From Tenebrio molitor (Eukaryota; Arthropoda; Insecta; Coleoptera; Tenebrionidae), in contig NC_091053.1 of the NCBI RefSeq assembly GCF_963966145.1, positions 16,492,001 through 16,556,000 on the forward strand: a DNA stretch of 64,000 nucleotides, written 5' to 3'. Position 1 is the first letter of the stretch. The number at the start of each line of letters is the position of its first letter. Position numbers and translations under genes: made by a program. Of the stretch, positions 10,162 to 21,573 are shown piece after piece. Under the pieces are notes generated by a model. The model ran no database searches, was not told the origin of the DNA, and saw nothing but the letters and a program-made list of their open reading frames with translations.

Positions 10162-10818
10162 TCACAGGCATTTGTTGTAATGGTCACCAGCTAGTCTGTG
10201 AATGGTAAACATTTGAAGAAAAAATTTGGCACAGCAGTTAAATGTCCCATCCACATATATGAATTTTGAAGAACATAAAAATTCTAAATTTGTTTGACAT
10301 GAGAACATAATTATTTTGTTCTCTGCGTCGTTTACAAGAAGAAAAGGCCCGTCTCGATTTGTTTTGATCGAATGGGAGTTGAGAGCATGGTGAATTTCTT
10401 CTTGAGTTGTTGGTAATTTTGGAAGAACACCCCTTCTTGCTTGGTAGATATTTTTTCTTATACGCTTGATGTCGCAATTCGTCAGTGTTTCGATATCTCC
10501 TTTCCTCAGTTCCTGGTGAATTAATTTTGTAGGCCTCTCGTTTAAGTCTTCTGTAGCTTTTCTTTTTAAGGAATTACTTAATTCATTCCTATTAAGTATT
10601 TTTTCTTCATGTGGTGGATGATTATGGTTATCGATAACTTCAACGATATTTGTCTTTCCCTCTGTTTTCAAATACGCCGGACACTTTTTATTTCCACTTA
10701 TTGAACACACCCAACGTTTAACACCACTAGATAGTTCTTTATGAAATCGATATTTAAATCTATCTAGCACCAGAAGCTCTTTTCCTTTCTCACTAATTAT
10801 CAATTTTAATGAACTCAT
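10162..10818 (-). CDS. FLYWCH zinc finger plus truncated Mutator-like transposase
   Basis: A 218-codon frame. Residues about 1-70 form a FLYWCH-type C2H2 zinc finger: Phe-Lys-Tyr-Arg near residue 22, Trp-Val-Cys, a second Cys about ten residues on, and the closing Asp-Asn-His-Asn-His-Pro-Pro. Residues 75-150 are helical and lysine-rich. Near residue 189 the motif Phe-Ile-Tyr-Val-Asp-Gly-Thr-Phe matches the first catalytic Asp of MULE transposases. The frame ends soon after that Asp, so the rest of the DDE core is missing. Best read as an internally truncated element. DNA binding by the FLYWCH part could persist. ATG at 10818 is followed by no better start. A (TA)n tract lies just upstream. 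Confidence 0.8.
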   Translation of the reverse strand: MSSLKLIISEKGKELLVLDRFKYRFHKELSSGVKRWVCSISGNKKCPAYLKTEGKTNIVEVIDNHNHPPHEEKILNRNELSNSLKRKATEDLNERPTKLIHQELRKGDIETLTNCDIKRIRKNIYQARRGVLPKLPTTQEEIHHALNSHSIKTNRDGPFLLVNDAENKIIMFSCQTNLEFLCSSKFIYVDGTFNCCAKFFLQMFTIHRLAGDHYNKCL

Positions 10819-10915
10819 ACTTGATTTTATTTACGAGTATATATATATATATATATATATTCGTATGAAGAAAAATACAATTAAAATTCGAAATTCACAA
10901 AATAATTATGGTAAA

Positions 10916-11090
10916 TTATATGTTTTTAATTTGTTGTAGCCAATTTAGGGCGTCTTCGGTAAGTAGATGTAGTTTGGAGAAACCTTGCTGGAATTTAGTA
11001 AGGGGAGATTCTTCCACAATGTGTTGGATGGTTTCTTTTTCTGCACCGCATTCACAAGAAGGGTTTTCACGAATATTCCAGTGAAACAGC
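10916..11090 (-). pseudogene. Non-LTR ORF2 tail, copy 2
   Basis: Exact second copy of the fragment at 621-795, followed by the same MITE remnant at 11101-11164. Confidence 0.55.
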
Positions 11091-11189
11091 ATATTATTTG
11101 TTCATTGAAATCGGATGATAAATAAAAAAGTTATGGGTTGAGGCGTTTTTTATCAAACAGCCTGTATATATTTATATGAAACTTATAGT

Positions 11190-11384
11190 CTATATTTTAA
11201 AATGATTTCCAACTATCTTAATAAATTCTAAGTTATTTATCACACCATTTTTTAATTGGTCAAATTTCTCATCCAAAAATTTTTTATTCTCCAATGTTTT
11301 TGAAGAGTTTTTTTTTTCATTTTGCTGCGCAGTTCTAACCTTTATGTAGGTAATCGCTTTGAAAATCTGTATATAATTATTCAA
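11190..11384 (-). pseudogene. Lysine-rich tail fragment, copy in second duplication unit
   Basis: Identical to 895-1089. No domain recognised; possibly a MULE C-terminal tail. Confidence 0.4.
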
Positions 11385-11636
11385 AGGTTTGGTGAGGGTC
11401 GTTAATCCCTTACTGACCCGGGACTCTTCTCGGACATCTTAATTTTGTGACCAGTATTAACGCAGGTAAACGGGACTCTACTCCGATCTCCCCATGTAAA
11501 TCTTAGACTTAATTTCTTCGTAATTTATTAAAATATGCAACCGTGACCTACTAACCCAAAACTTTTTTTAAAAATTCAATTGAAAATTTGCTTTCGATAT
11601 TGTATTGGTGTCACAAACCTGTCAGAGAGGATAAAA

Positions 11637-13272
11637 ATGCCCTTAAATCAATCTCAGGTAGCCCAAATAGTGGTACTGGCACAAGAGGGATATACTCAGC
11701 GACAACTTGCTGAAAGGTTTCAAACTTCGCAGTCAGCTGTGTATAGAGATGAGCGATCCGGTGATTTTTTAAGAACGTCGTTCCTGGTGACCGTGATTTC
11801 TCAGTCACCGTTACACAACAACAGTTACGGTGATCACTGATCACGACTAATTTTTACAGGAAATCGTTATCCCTAAATCACTTAATACACATATTTGATG
11901 CAGTTAGGTACTTTAGTTGCAGTTATTTTAAGCTGTTTATAAATTATAATTTAAAAGATAATTATTAGTTTATTAATGTGTGTATTATTACACTCCGGCT
12001 TATCATGAACAGAACAGGTAGGTACGTTATCACTCCAGATTTAGCTTGGCAAAAATTGCTATCTTTCAGTGAGACAGCTTTTGTTTTGTAATAGTGCCAG
12101 ATGGTACTTAATAATATTTCAAATTACAGAATTCTGTAAGGAAAAATAGGAAAATGCTAAAGTTACAATTTCTATTTTGTTGTGTGTCGGGTAACGACAA
12201 ACAAGCAACTGCATAATAACCAGCGATTTAAGAATTTAAGACAATATGTAGTGAAATCACTAATCACGGTTACTTCGAGTATTTGATCACGGTGGTTACT
12301 CGTGATTTCCGAGTCACGGTGATAAAATCACCGGTAGTGAAATATCGTTCATCTCGTCATCTCTAGCTGTGTATAGAGTTCTTCAAAGGTATGAGGAGAC
12401 AGGAACGTACACTAGATGAGCTGGACAAGCTCGTAAAAGGAAAACGTCAAGACGAGAAGATCACTTTTTGTCTTTACAAGCTAGAAGAAAGCATTTTGTC
12501 ACTGCGCAACACCTCTGAAACGATCTTCAGTTGACTACAGGGACTGTTATTTCCAGCAGAACTGTTTTAAGACGCTTGAGAGAGAGTAATTTAACGCCAA
12601 GAAGACCAGTAACTGGTCCATGATTAAATCCAGGACATCGTATGGATCGTCTAAATTTTGCTAGAGAACACAGAAATTGGGACCGCGAATGGCACAATGT
12701 TCTCTTTACCGACGAGTCGCGATTTTGTTTAACTAGCAATGATCGACGTAATCGTGTGTTCAGGATTCCGGGCGAACGCTATAGGCAATGTTATTGACAA
12801 TTTTGGTGGAGGTTCAGTTATGGTATGGGGTGGTATAAATTGGACGGGCCGTACGGAACTTGTTGTTGTTCCTGGAGGGAGCATGACCGGCTAGAGATAT
12901 AGAGAGGACATTGTTATTCCCCATATTGAAGAATATGCTCACAATTTTGGTGCAAATTTTGTGCTAATTCACGATAATGCACGACCTCATATTGCCAGGA
13001 TTGTAACAGACGAATTAAATTACGACAATATACAGAGGTTGGATTGGCCAGCTCGAAATTCGGATCTTAATCCCATCGAACATCTATGGGATAACCTTGT
13101 GCGACGAGTAAGAAGATCACCAGTGCTCTCGCTGACTCTGCAAGAACTGTCTAATTTGCTAATTGCGCAATGGCAGCTAATACCACAAGAATACATACAA
13201 AACTTAATTTCAACTTTACCAAGGCGGATGGAAGCCTGTATTACCGCCAGAAGTGGTAACACAAGATATTAG
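11637..13272 (+). pseudogene. Tc1-like DD34E transposase, disrupted, copy 2
   Basis: Carries the same MITE, stops and deletion as 1342-2977. Shared damage shows that the decay preceded the tandem duplication. Confidence 0.85.
11744..12365. mobile_element. hAT-type MITE, copy 2
   Basis: Identical to 1449-2070, with GCTGTGTA at 11736-11743 and 12366-12373. Confidence 0.9.
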
Positions 13273-13838
13273 ACTGTTTTTTAAAAAAATTTTTGATTTC
13301 ATGTTTCATCCTGTTTGGTGTTACAAGTTATCTTGACTTTTACGATAAAATCTATGCTGAGTAAAGTTTTATTTTTATCAGATAGGCTCTCAAGCATATT
13401 ATGTGCAAAATCCAAGTTCGTAAACCCAATAATTTTAAAGTTAGAGAGAAATAAATTCTTGATTCGATAATTTTGTCACGAAGTGTATATTAGATTATTA
13501 ACAACAATGTTATTAGAAATTACCACAGTTAACTAATAGCATGATAGTTGAATTAATCATGATTATGACGATAATTTAATTCATGTATAAAAAATCCCAT
13601 AAGCCGCGATGCATTTGTCACTTTGACATCGGATAAAGTTAGCCCTAACTTTGCATCTGGATAAAATGTGCTTAAACTTCCATGGCAAACTTTTTCGAAC
13701 CTTATTATTGTTTGTTGTTATGATAACGAACCAACAATCTTAAACATCGACACAGCTTGTAATAAATTGACGTGCAAAATGGCCAATTCAATTTTTCATA
13801 ATTACCTACCTATCATTATTCATTTAATTATTTCATCG

Positions 13839-13967
13839 AATTACGCTCGAGGTTTTTTTCGTCCAGGATAAAATTTCATTTTTTAAACTCTAATTTGGTT
13901 TCTTTTTGGTAAATTATCGTAAAAAAATTCAATTTTATCCGGACAAAAAAGACCTCTAGTGTAATTA
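13839..13967. repeat. Short foldback, copy 2
   Basis: Same as 3544-3672. Confidence 0.7.
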
Positions 13968-14061
13968 CAGTCGACTAAAACTTGAGTTGCATAGGACATT
14001 TTTGGATCTTATCTGCATGTCCGTAATTTTGTGGAGGGATCTTAATTCGCCCCACGCTGAA

Positions 14062-14292
14062 TCATAAAGATAAACCTTCACTATACATATGGTCCAATTT
14101 CACACTTAAAATTTCTTCGTTTACTTCCCAAACCAAATCTTTTGTTATCCTATAATTTTTAATTCTTTTAATAAGATGAGGTGTATCAAATAATGGTGTA
14201 ATCTCTTGGTCTTGAAGTATTATTTTTCTTTCAATTTGTTGATTGTTTTCTAGATAAATTTTGCTTGATTCTCTCAACAACAAATTTAGCAA
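14062..14292 (-). pseudogene. P-element-like transposase fragment, copy 2
   Basis: As 3767-3997 but with T at 14159, giving Lys instead of Arg next to the Asp-x-Pro-His-Leu-x-Lys signature. Confidence 0.65.
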
Positions 14293-14995
14293 TCTTAGCA
14301 GCGGTACTACATTATTTGTGAACGTGACACAGCCTCATTTTGAATTACAAGATAGTGACATAAAGATTGACAATCCTTTGACTGATTTTTAGATTATTGA
14401 AATTACTTTGATTTTAAAGTTTTGACTTTTTAAAATATTTGCGCCCTCTTGCGAGGGTGCGCTAAACGATTTTCCAAAAATTTATTAGGGACTTTTCATT
14501 CTATAGTATTTTATTTTCTCTATGCAGACCATCAGACCATTTTTGATTAGCGCCATCTAGTAAACGTGGACCTTAACTAATTTGGATACCTACCCACCCC
14601 ACCCACGTTCCATAAGCAGTTCTCAGGCCCTGACTAACAGCTGAGAAGTGAGAAGTGTGATTCATTATTAATGTGGTGGGATATGATGGAAGGCGGCTAT
14701 TGGCAGATAGAAACATGAAATAATTATTTAAGATACATGATATGATAAGAAATGTGTTGTTTTGATTATTTCACATTTTATTTCGAATGTACCTACGTAG
14801 CGTGTTGGTGATTTCGTGTGTTGTTTCCGAGTCTTTTTAGTTGTTTTTATAAAACCAATTCTTTTCAGAGCTGCAGTTTTACAGTGTTTTTTACTAAGGT
14901 AAAATACCAAAATATAAAATTTATCTGTAGAGGTCCTTCAATCTGTCATAGGTTGTGAGTCATATTTGCGCAAACGACGAACATCGGTTTTAAGT

Positions 14996-15252
14996 AAAGT
15001 CCTCGTCGAAAAATAGTCAATTTTGACTTAAATTGTAAACCATTTTACAATAGGAGAGAAAAGGGTCTTATAACTACCATAAATAAGTAGGGGTTGTTAA
15101 TTTACCTGATTTTTGTCCTTCCTTGAGTCGGCACTGCACAACAAAGGGATAATAAAATTAGAGGGTATATTGGTAGTTATAAGACGATTTTATCTCCTAT
15201 TGTAAAATGATTTACAATTTATGCCAAAATTGACTATTTTTCGAGGACTTTA
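14996..15252. mobile_element. Inverted-repeat element, copy 2
   Basis: Same as 4701-4957. Confidence 0.8.
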
Positions 15253-15546
15253 CGCGTTACAAACCGACCGGAAAACATCGTCATTCGTAGAACCTTTATT
15301 ATATCTGAAATGGCAAATCTACAGCATTTTCATATTTCACAGCTGGCTAAACTATGGGGGCTAGGTGACATTCAGGAGATCGGGGGGTTGTTTAGTCAAA
15401 TTTCTGTGGGGGCGACGGTTACGTAGAGCTAAGTCTTGCTGTACGCGGCTCTGGAATGTTGACGTGAAGCCTCCGTCGCAGTTATGGGGACTTCGGGGTT
15501 TTGTCGGTATACGGTTGGTTGGGGAAGGTGAAACAGGCCTGGCTAG

Positions 15547-15901
15547 TCAAAAGGTGCAGCTTTGATCTCGTTTATAAAAAATATCTTGACTACTTTTTTT
15601 TGACTAGCCAATGTTAAAATAATTCTGAATGATTGTGATCAGGTTTGCTTTACTTCATTATTTCCAGCATTTCCAAGAAGTGATTTTATGTTGGTTTTAC
15701 CTCAAATAACTTATGGCAACGTGGCTTTGATTTTTCTTTCTTATTTCCATGGATACAACAAAAATTAAATATGTATGTATTTATAGTGTAACAAATATGT
15801 AGGTTCATACCTTGTACAAAAAAGAAGATTGAACATTTTTACCTGATATTTCTACTTAACAACGTACTGGTAAGCTATTCCGCGAATTTTGGGGCACCCT
15901 G
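15547..15901. mobile_element. Right part of 19591-type element, copy 2
   Basis: Same as 5252-5606; terminal GGGGCACCCTG before TA at 15902. Confidence 0.8.
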
Positions 15902-15981
15902 TATAGTATATTTTAAAAAAATTATTAATATTAGTTAACCCTCCACCACCCGGCGGCACGGCAATTTTGCCGGAGCAGGTA

Positions 15982-16260
15982 TAGTCCTACAGAAACTCTA
16001 GTGGAATTCGACTTTGGTTGTAAATTTATGTTTGTCACTTGAAAAATAGAATTTTATGCTGCAGCAATAATCCTACTGATAAATGCTAATGAAGGTTGTT
16101 AGTTTGGGGTTCACAATGTTAGCTTCAGGGAGGGATGTTACAGGTAGTGGTAGTTGTATTTATGACAACGGTTATTACTTGATAATAAAATCTTATTCTT
16201 CGGTTGTTGTTGTTAAATTTACAACCAAAGCCGAATTCCACTAGAGTTTCTGTAGGACTA
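15982..16260. mobile_element. TA-flanked MITE, copy 2
   Basis: Same as 5687-5965. Confidence 0.88.
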
Positions 16261-16283
16261 TACATACACTATTACGGATAATA

Positions 16284-16533
16284 CCGTGTGAGCAACAAGT
16301 ACTGATTGAGTTGGCAATAAATTCTGGTGATTTTTGGTGACTTTTATGTCATGTTCCAACGAGAAAACCATTTTATTAATAAAAGATTACAAAAACCAAG
16401 ACGTTTACATTTGAAATGTATACCAGCTGTCAATAATGTCAATAAAACAAACTGAAATGGGTACAATTCAGTCTTGAAAATTTTATGTAAAATTTTTTAT
16501 TGCCAACTGAAACAGTTATTGTTGCTCACCCTG
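16284..16533. mobile_element. TA-flanked GTGAGCAACAA MITE, copy 2
   Basis: Same as 5989-6238. Confidence 0.83.
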
Positions 16534-16569
16534 TATTATCAAGTAATAGTGCAGTGCTTATCAACATAA

Positions 16570-16885
16570 TTACCGGCGTCTCACCTCCACATTTTGACTT
16601 TTTGTTTTTTTATTTTCTGTGTCAATGTTAAGGAATTTCCTCACGATATGACATGAGTATAATAATATACCTTTTTGAATTTCAACTACCAATGTGTTCT
16701 CTAAGTGCAAAGTTTTTAAATTTTTAAAAAGAGATTGCGGTACTATTCCCGTTGCTGAAATTATAAGTAGTAAAATCGAATTTTTTTCTAAACACCAAAG
16801 ATTTTTCATAGCAACGGAGTGTTCTAAATATTTATTAATATTTGTGTTATATGTCTGCGTTATATTGTGTGAATTTGGAACAGTT
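16570..16885 (-). pseudogene. Endonuclease C-terminus, partial second retrotransposon copy (unit 2)
   Basis: Same as 6275-6590. Confidence 0.75.
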
Positions 16886-17540
16886 AAAAAAAAATTGTTT
16901 CCCAGTCTAGAACTGGCTTACAAATCTATGAGGGGCATGATGACCAACTCAATAGACCGGGACCAATGGCTTAACGTGACTTCCGAATCACGAGATAGAA
17001 TATATCAATATAGCCTAAATATTTCGTATCCCACCTCCACCCGGCGGCACGGCAATTTTGCCGGAGTACATACACTATTACGGATATTACTATCAAGTAA
17101 TAGTGCAGTGCTTATCAACATAATTACCGGCGTCTCGCCTCCGCATTTTGACTTTGTTGTGTATTATGTTCTGTGTCAATGTTAAGGAACTTCCTCACGA
17201 TGTGACATGAGTATAATAATATACCTTTTTGAATTTCAACTACCAATGTGTTATCTAAATCCAGAATTTTTAAATTTTTAAAAAGAGATTGCGGTACTAT
17301 TCCCGTTGCTGAAATTACAAGTGGTAAAATCGAAATTTTTTCTAAACACCAAAGATTTCTCATAGCAACGGAGAGCTCTAAATATTTATTAATTTTTGTG
17401 TTATATGTCTGTGTTATATTATGTGAATTTGGAACAGCTATATCTAAAAGATATGCTTGCTTTTGTTGTTTATTTAAAATTATAATGTCTGGTCTGTTAT
17501 GCTTAATATGAATGTCAGTTAAAATTGTTCTATCAAAATA

Positions 17541-17869
17541 CAGGGTTATTCTATATGATTGTAGTCGAAGTAGGCGTGAAAACTGAATGTAAAATTTATG
17601 GTTGCCGCTCCACATAAAAAAACATCAAAATAATGTGAATAAGTGAGTACACACCGTTCACACATGGGAGTTAAATTGGGTGCAAAACGACTCAATATTT
17701 CTGGATTCAATTGTTAATTTAACAAAAATAAATAAAATTCTCATCACCGCACTTTTCACCTAAAAAATGACAGTGACAGCGACAAGAATTGACAGTTCAC
17801 ATGAAAGCGGCAAAAATGTAATAACATGGGCATGGCCTACTTCGACTACAATCATTTAGAATAACCCTG
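17541..17869. mobile_element. CAGGGTTATTC MITE, copy 2
   Basis: Same as 7246-7574, TA-flanked. Confidence 0.92.
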
Positions 17870-18585
17870 TATAACTTGTAACTGTCATTTTCCAAACAAC
17901 TTTCTGGTGTATAACTATAATGTGGTTGTGTATTCTTTAATAAATTGAATTTAACAGCTAAATTCATGTGTATAATTTTAGCGAATATATCGTGACGTTT
18001 TTTATATTCGCTTTGAGCCAAAACGGTGCAAGAAGAAATGATGTGTTCAATTGTTTCCCCTTCAGTTCCGCAAATCCTACATTTATCAATTATCGATTGT
18101 AAACCGCATATGTGTTTTTTATAATTTCTTGTATTTATAACACGATCTTGTATTGCAAATATAAAACCCTCCGTCTCAGGATGAATATTTGATTTCTTAA
18201 GCCATGCATGAGAGGCCTGAATATTAACTTCTGGTTGTTCCAGTTCTTTAAAGTATCTCCCATGTAAAGACTTCTGTTTTATATTTGCTATAGTGTCAGG
18301 TATATTTGGTTTAACAATATCTGAAATTATATTATCACTTAAATTTAAAGGTGTGTAGCCTTTATCGGCTGAAACCAAAGCATTAAAAAAGGTGTTATCA
18401 CGAGCTCTATTGAGGAAATAATTTTTTAGTGAAGCTATTTGATTATGTAGCAGTATTTCTAGATTTGAAAAACCCCTACCACCGTTTTCGCGTGGTAAAT
18501 TAAATCTTTCAATAGCAGATTTAGGATGGTGTTTACTAAATTTGGTAAAAAGAACTCTAGTTTTAATGTTTATGTTCTGTAAATT

Positions 18586-18935
18586 AGTTTTTCATGCCGC
18601 CGGCCGTTATCGACGGTTTTGCATGATTCAAAATCCGCCGGGAACGTAAAATTCCCGGCCTAGTACTTATAAGAGTGACCTTGACTAGAGAATGGGCAGG
18701 CAGCATTGAACGGACTCCGTTTCGGCGCAGGGACGCGTGGGTCGCGGGTTCGATTCCACTTGTGAAACAAATTTTTTACTTTTTAAAAATGATTTAAATT
18801 TGTCGGCATGAAAAATTTTGTGGATTACACGTCCAGAAAATGTTTTGCGAGTGCTCGTGTTGCTTCGCCTCGGCTAAACCGCCTCGGCTACGCAATATCA
18901 CTCACACTCGCAAAATATCATTTTCTGGACTTATG
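18586..18935. mobile_element. Composite insertion: tRNA-like segment plus hairpin
   Basis: The retrotransposon frame is contiguous once this block is left out. Its first part, about 18588-18815, starts TTTTTCATGCCG and ends with the inverse CGGCATGAAAAA, and holds a good B box (GCGGGTTCGATTCC near 18737) with a weak A-box candidate upstream, so it may be tRNA-derived. Its second part, 18829-18936, is a GC-looped hairpin. Exact borders are uncertain by a few bases. Confidence 0.6.
18829..18930. repeat. Hairpin with CGCCTCGGCT loop
   Basis: Left arm CCAGAAAATGTTTTGCGAGTG pairs imperfectly with CACTCGCAAAATATCATTTTCTGG. The loop contains GCCTCGGCT twice. One of several GC-looped hairpins in the window. 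Confidence 0.75.
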
Positions 18936-19085
18936 ATCCAAATAACTATTGGACCATTTTATAACACCGAAAGAATAGGTCAGTAATGGAACAGCATATG
19001 TATTAACAGCTTTAATTAAATTATCACCGTTTAATTTTGATTTTAAAATAGATTTAATTCTTAAATAAAATTGCTTTTCTAAATT

Positions 19086-19590
19086 TTCTATTTAATATTT
19101 ATTAATATTATTATTATTATTACTATGTTTGTTCAAGTTTGCCTCCTCAACAACAAAACTCACGAGCCGCCACTGGTGATAACTGCATTATAAATTTGTT
19201 ACTTGTTTTTTTTTTTGCAACCTTGAACTTGTCATTTGTCGTTCTGTTTGTTTTAAATGTTGCTGTATTAATATTGTTGTTGGATTCGTTTCATTTGTTC
19301 TCCGAAAATCAACGTTATCACTGGCATTTTTCAATAAAAGGTATTTTGTGTCTCTCACATGTATGTTTTATTTTGCGGTACTCTTCCAAGTGGAACCCTC
19401 ATCGTTTGCATTCCGAACCTTTTCCACCAAAAGAAAATCACAACACAACGTAAGGCCCCTCCGCTTCGATGACGATCACGACCATATTTGTTTCAGTTTG
19501 CACAGGTTCGGATATTTGGCGGAAAGAAGTAAGGTAGTTAGATCATTACAACTTAAAAGTTAAAACTTTCTTAAAAACCTGGGGTTACTA
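19086..19590. other. No gene recognised
   Basis: Begins with an (ATT)n tract near 19095-19120 and then AT-rich sequence. Two overlapping short frames at 19139-19563 have no recognisable domain. Confidence 0.5.
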
Positions 19591-19953
19591 CTGGGTGCCC
19601 CAAAATTCGCGGAACAAGTCAATGAGGTAATGTCAATTCATGTTAGAAAATAACGAGAAAAATAATTAAAAAATTCTATACCTCTTAGATTTGAAGATAT
19701 GGGGGCCCAAAAGGTGCAGCTTTGATCTCATTTATTTTAAATAATAAAAAAGATTTTGACTATTTGTCTTTTACTAGCCAGTGGCCTAATAATTTTGAAC
19801 CATTGTGATCAGGTTTGCAATTATTTTCTCCATTATTTCCAGCATTTCCAAGTAGTAATTTTATGTTCGTTTTACCTCAAACAGCCTACGGCAACACGGC
19901 TTTGATTTTTCCCTCTCATTTCCATGGATACAACAAAAATTAAATATTTGCAG

Positions 19954-21393
19954 CACGGCCTCCTAGATTCATAAGAGACTCGTCTCTTATCCGGCCTGCC
20001 GCATTCGTAGTTCTAGGCATTATTTTTGTTTTATAGGGTGCGCCACAATACGGGGCTTATGTGTTGTACTGGTTGGCTGCCTTGCAGGAAATTATTGTTT
20101 TATAGACGTGTTTTCAACATTTTCAACAGTTTTAACGCACACATACATCTGACACCTTTTCAAAGTCTCAAATCAAAAAGATTTTTTATGAACGGTAAAT
20201 TTAATTTCAACAATTTTCTTTTTTATAATTTTTTTTTATTTGTCCGAGTGCAAGTTACAAAAATTTACAATGACAGGAAGTTCTAATTTTTAAATAAGTG
20301 TCTCACTCACATTTTACCATGAACAGGACAATGAATTAGTGGATTTCCCGAAAGATTGAGGCCAAGATATTCTTCAAAACAAAATTTATATTTTCCTTTG
20401 GAATGCTTGGTAGAATTTCTACTATTATTGAAATTATTGTAAATTGTATAGTTTGCGAACGAGAAATTGGAATTTTAGCTTCTTCACTTGCAATGGGTAG
20501 ATTGTAAAGATTATAATAATGAAGATTTACGATAGTGTAAGTTTATCTACCTGTTAGTTACTAAAAAGGGATGCCGAATATCGGCAAAATGCAGATTGTT
20601 TGTCCCTCCTGGAATGAACTGCTCATAGCCGTAAATCATCATTATTATCTATAATGTTTAACCTTCCCAAAGCCCATTGCAAGTGAAGAAGCTAAAATTC
20701 CAATTTCTCATTCCCAAACTATGCTACACCCACAAATTGATCATTGGGGTAACTTAGCCTTCCTCTATCTTAGTAATAAATTAATTCCAGTAATGGGATT
20801 TTCTTTTTCGAATTTGAATGTTGTAAATGTGACAAGCAATAATCACATCCATGGACTGCCTCCGTTATTTTCATAAAAAAGCTGTTGCCGCCGTCTCAAT
20901 TTGAAAATTGGTTCTTGGCAAATAAGTAAAGGAAGACAATTTTTCTAGTTTTTCCAGAGAACTATCTTGCAAGGTGACTGAAATATTTACATTGGTCCTT
21001 GAATTTTGGAATCTTGGTAAAATTTTACTACTTGCATATTCTGCGGCACTCATGATATTACCAGTATGATCTCTCAGTCCTATCTTCTATGCTGCATTTA
21101 AAGTGATATCATTGAGTAGATTATGATAAGAAATGTTAACTTTATGTCGTGAACTAATACAACATTTTTTCTTTGTTTGTGGCATTTTTTCGACTGCACT
21201 TAGTTTTTCAAATTGACAATTTATTATACAAAATGTCATTATTCATACGTATTTTTAGTTGCATATACTAATATATGGGTCACAGTAAAGTCGCTAGATG
21301 GACATACTATACGGGGAATTTTCAAAAACAGACATTTATCGAATGCGACAGGCCGGATAAGAGACGAGTCTCTTATAAATCAAGGAGGCCGTG
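19954..21393. mobile_element. Nested element with CACGGCC ends and 8-bp duplication
   Basis: Flanks 19946-19953 and 21394-21401 are both ATTTGCAG. Inverted ends begin CACGGCCTCC and extend about 50 bp, including CTCGTCTCTTATCCGGCCTG. 8-bp duplication and CA...TG ends fit P-like or hAT elements. The CAYGRCC start is shared with the elements at 23108, 58091 and 59405. No transposase domain was recognised in its short frames. Confidence 0.85.
20447..20728. mobile_element. Innermost foldback of the 19591 nest
   Basis: Arms of about 55 bp: ATAGTTTGCGAACGAGAAAT on the left and the inverse ATTTCTCATTCCCAAACTAT on the right, including GCTTCTTCACTTGCAATGGG. Third nesting level. Target duplication not resolved. 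Confidence 0.75.
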
Positions 21394-21573
21394 ATTTGCA
21401 GACTATTGGGATGGTTAGAATGTTTTTAAATGTTGCCACATTTAGTGTAACGAATAGGTCCATATCTTCTACAAAAAAGAAGATTGACTTTTTTAAACAT
21501 TTTTACCTGATCTCTTAATGACTACTTAACAACGTACTACTACGTTGTTCCGCGAATTTTGGGGCACCCAGTA

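Larger units (their letters stand above)
11493..13485 (+). mobile_element. Tc1-like transposon, 5'-truncated, copy 2
   Basis: Second copy of 1198-3190, with the right terminal repeat ending at 13485 before TA. Contains the disrupted transposase and the hAT MITE. Confidence 0.88.
8110..18404. repeat. Copy 2 of the 10295-bp tandem duplication
   Basis: The right end is set by loss of identity after the CGAG at 18401-18404 (8106-8109 in copy 1). A retrotransposon reading frame on the minus strand is continuous across 18404/18405 but stops being homologous at 8109/8110, so the right edge of copy 2 is the ancestral sequence and 8109/8110 is the duplication joint. The left end at 8110 is inferred from the period, not seen directly. 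Confidence 0.85.
17124..19085 (-). pseudogene. R2/R4-type non-LTR retrotransposon 3' coding part, longer copy
   Basis: Beyond what copy 1 keeps, the minus-strand frame continues past 18404 with Phe-Asn-Leu-Pro-Arg-Glu-Asn-Gly-Gly-Arg-Gly and Lys-His-His-Pro-Lys-Ser-Ala, and right of an insertion at about 18586-18935 resumes with Val-Ile-Lys-Trp-Ser-Asn preceded by Ala-Val-Pro-Leu-Leu-Thr-Tyr-Ser-Phe-Gly. These are typical of the thumb and linker region of R2-like reverse transcriptases. Order in the protein: thumb, Cys/His knuckle, restriction-like endonuclease. The catalytic palm is not present; coding homology fades near 19085 into an ATT-rich tract. Two insertions (17541-17869 and 18586-18935) interrupt it. 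Confidence 0.88.
19591..21571. mobile_element. TA-flanked inverted-repeat element (outer layer of a nest)
   Basis: Ends CTGGGTGCCCCAAAATTCGC and the inverse GCGAATTTTGGGGCACCCAG, with TA at 19589-19590 and 21572-21573. With the 19954-21393 insertion removed it is about 540 bp and matches the truncated copies at 5252-5606 and 15547-15901. Noncoding, Tc1/mariner-type target. Confidence 0.88.

Noticed and set aside
20026..20286. Plus-strand frame inside the 19954 element as its transposase
   Set aside because: Low-complexity, phenylalanine-rich translation of AT-rich DNA with no THAP or catalytic motif.
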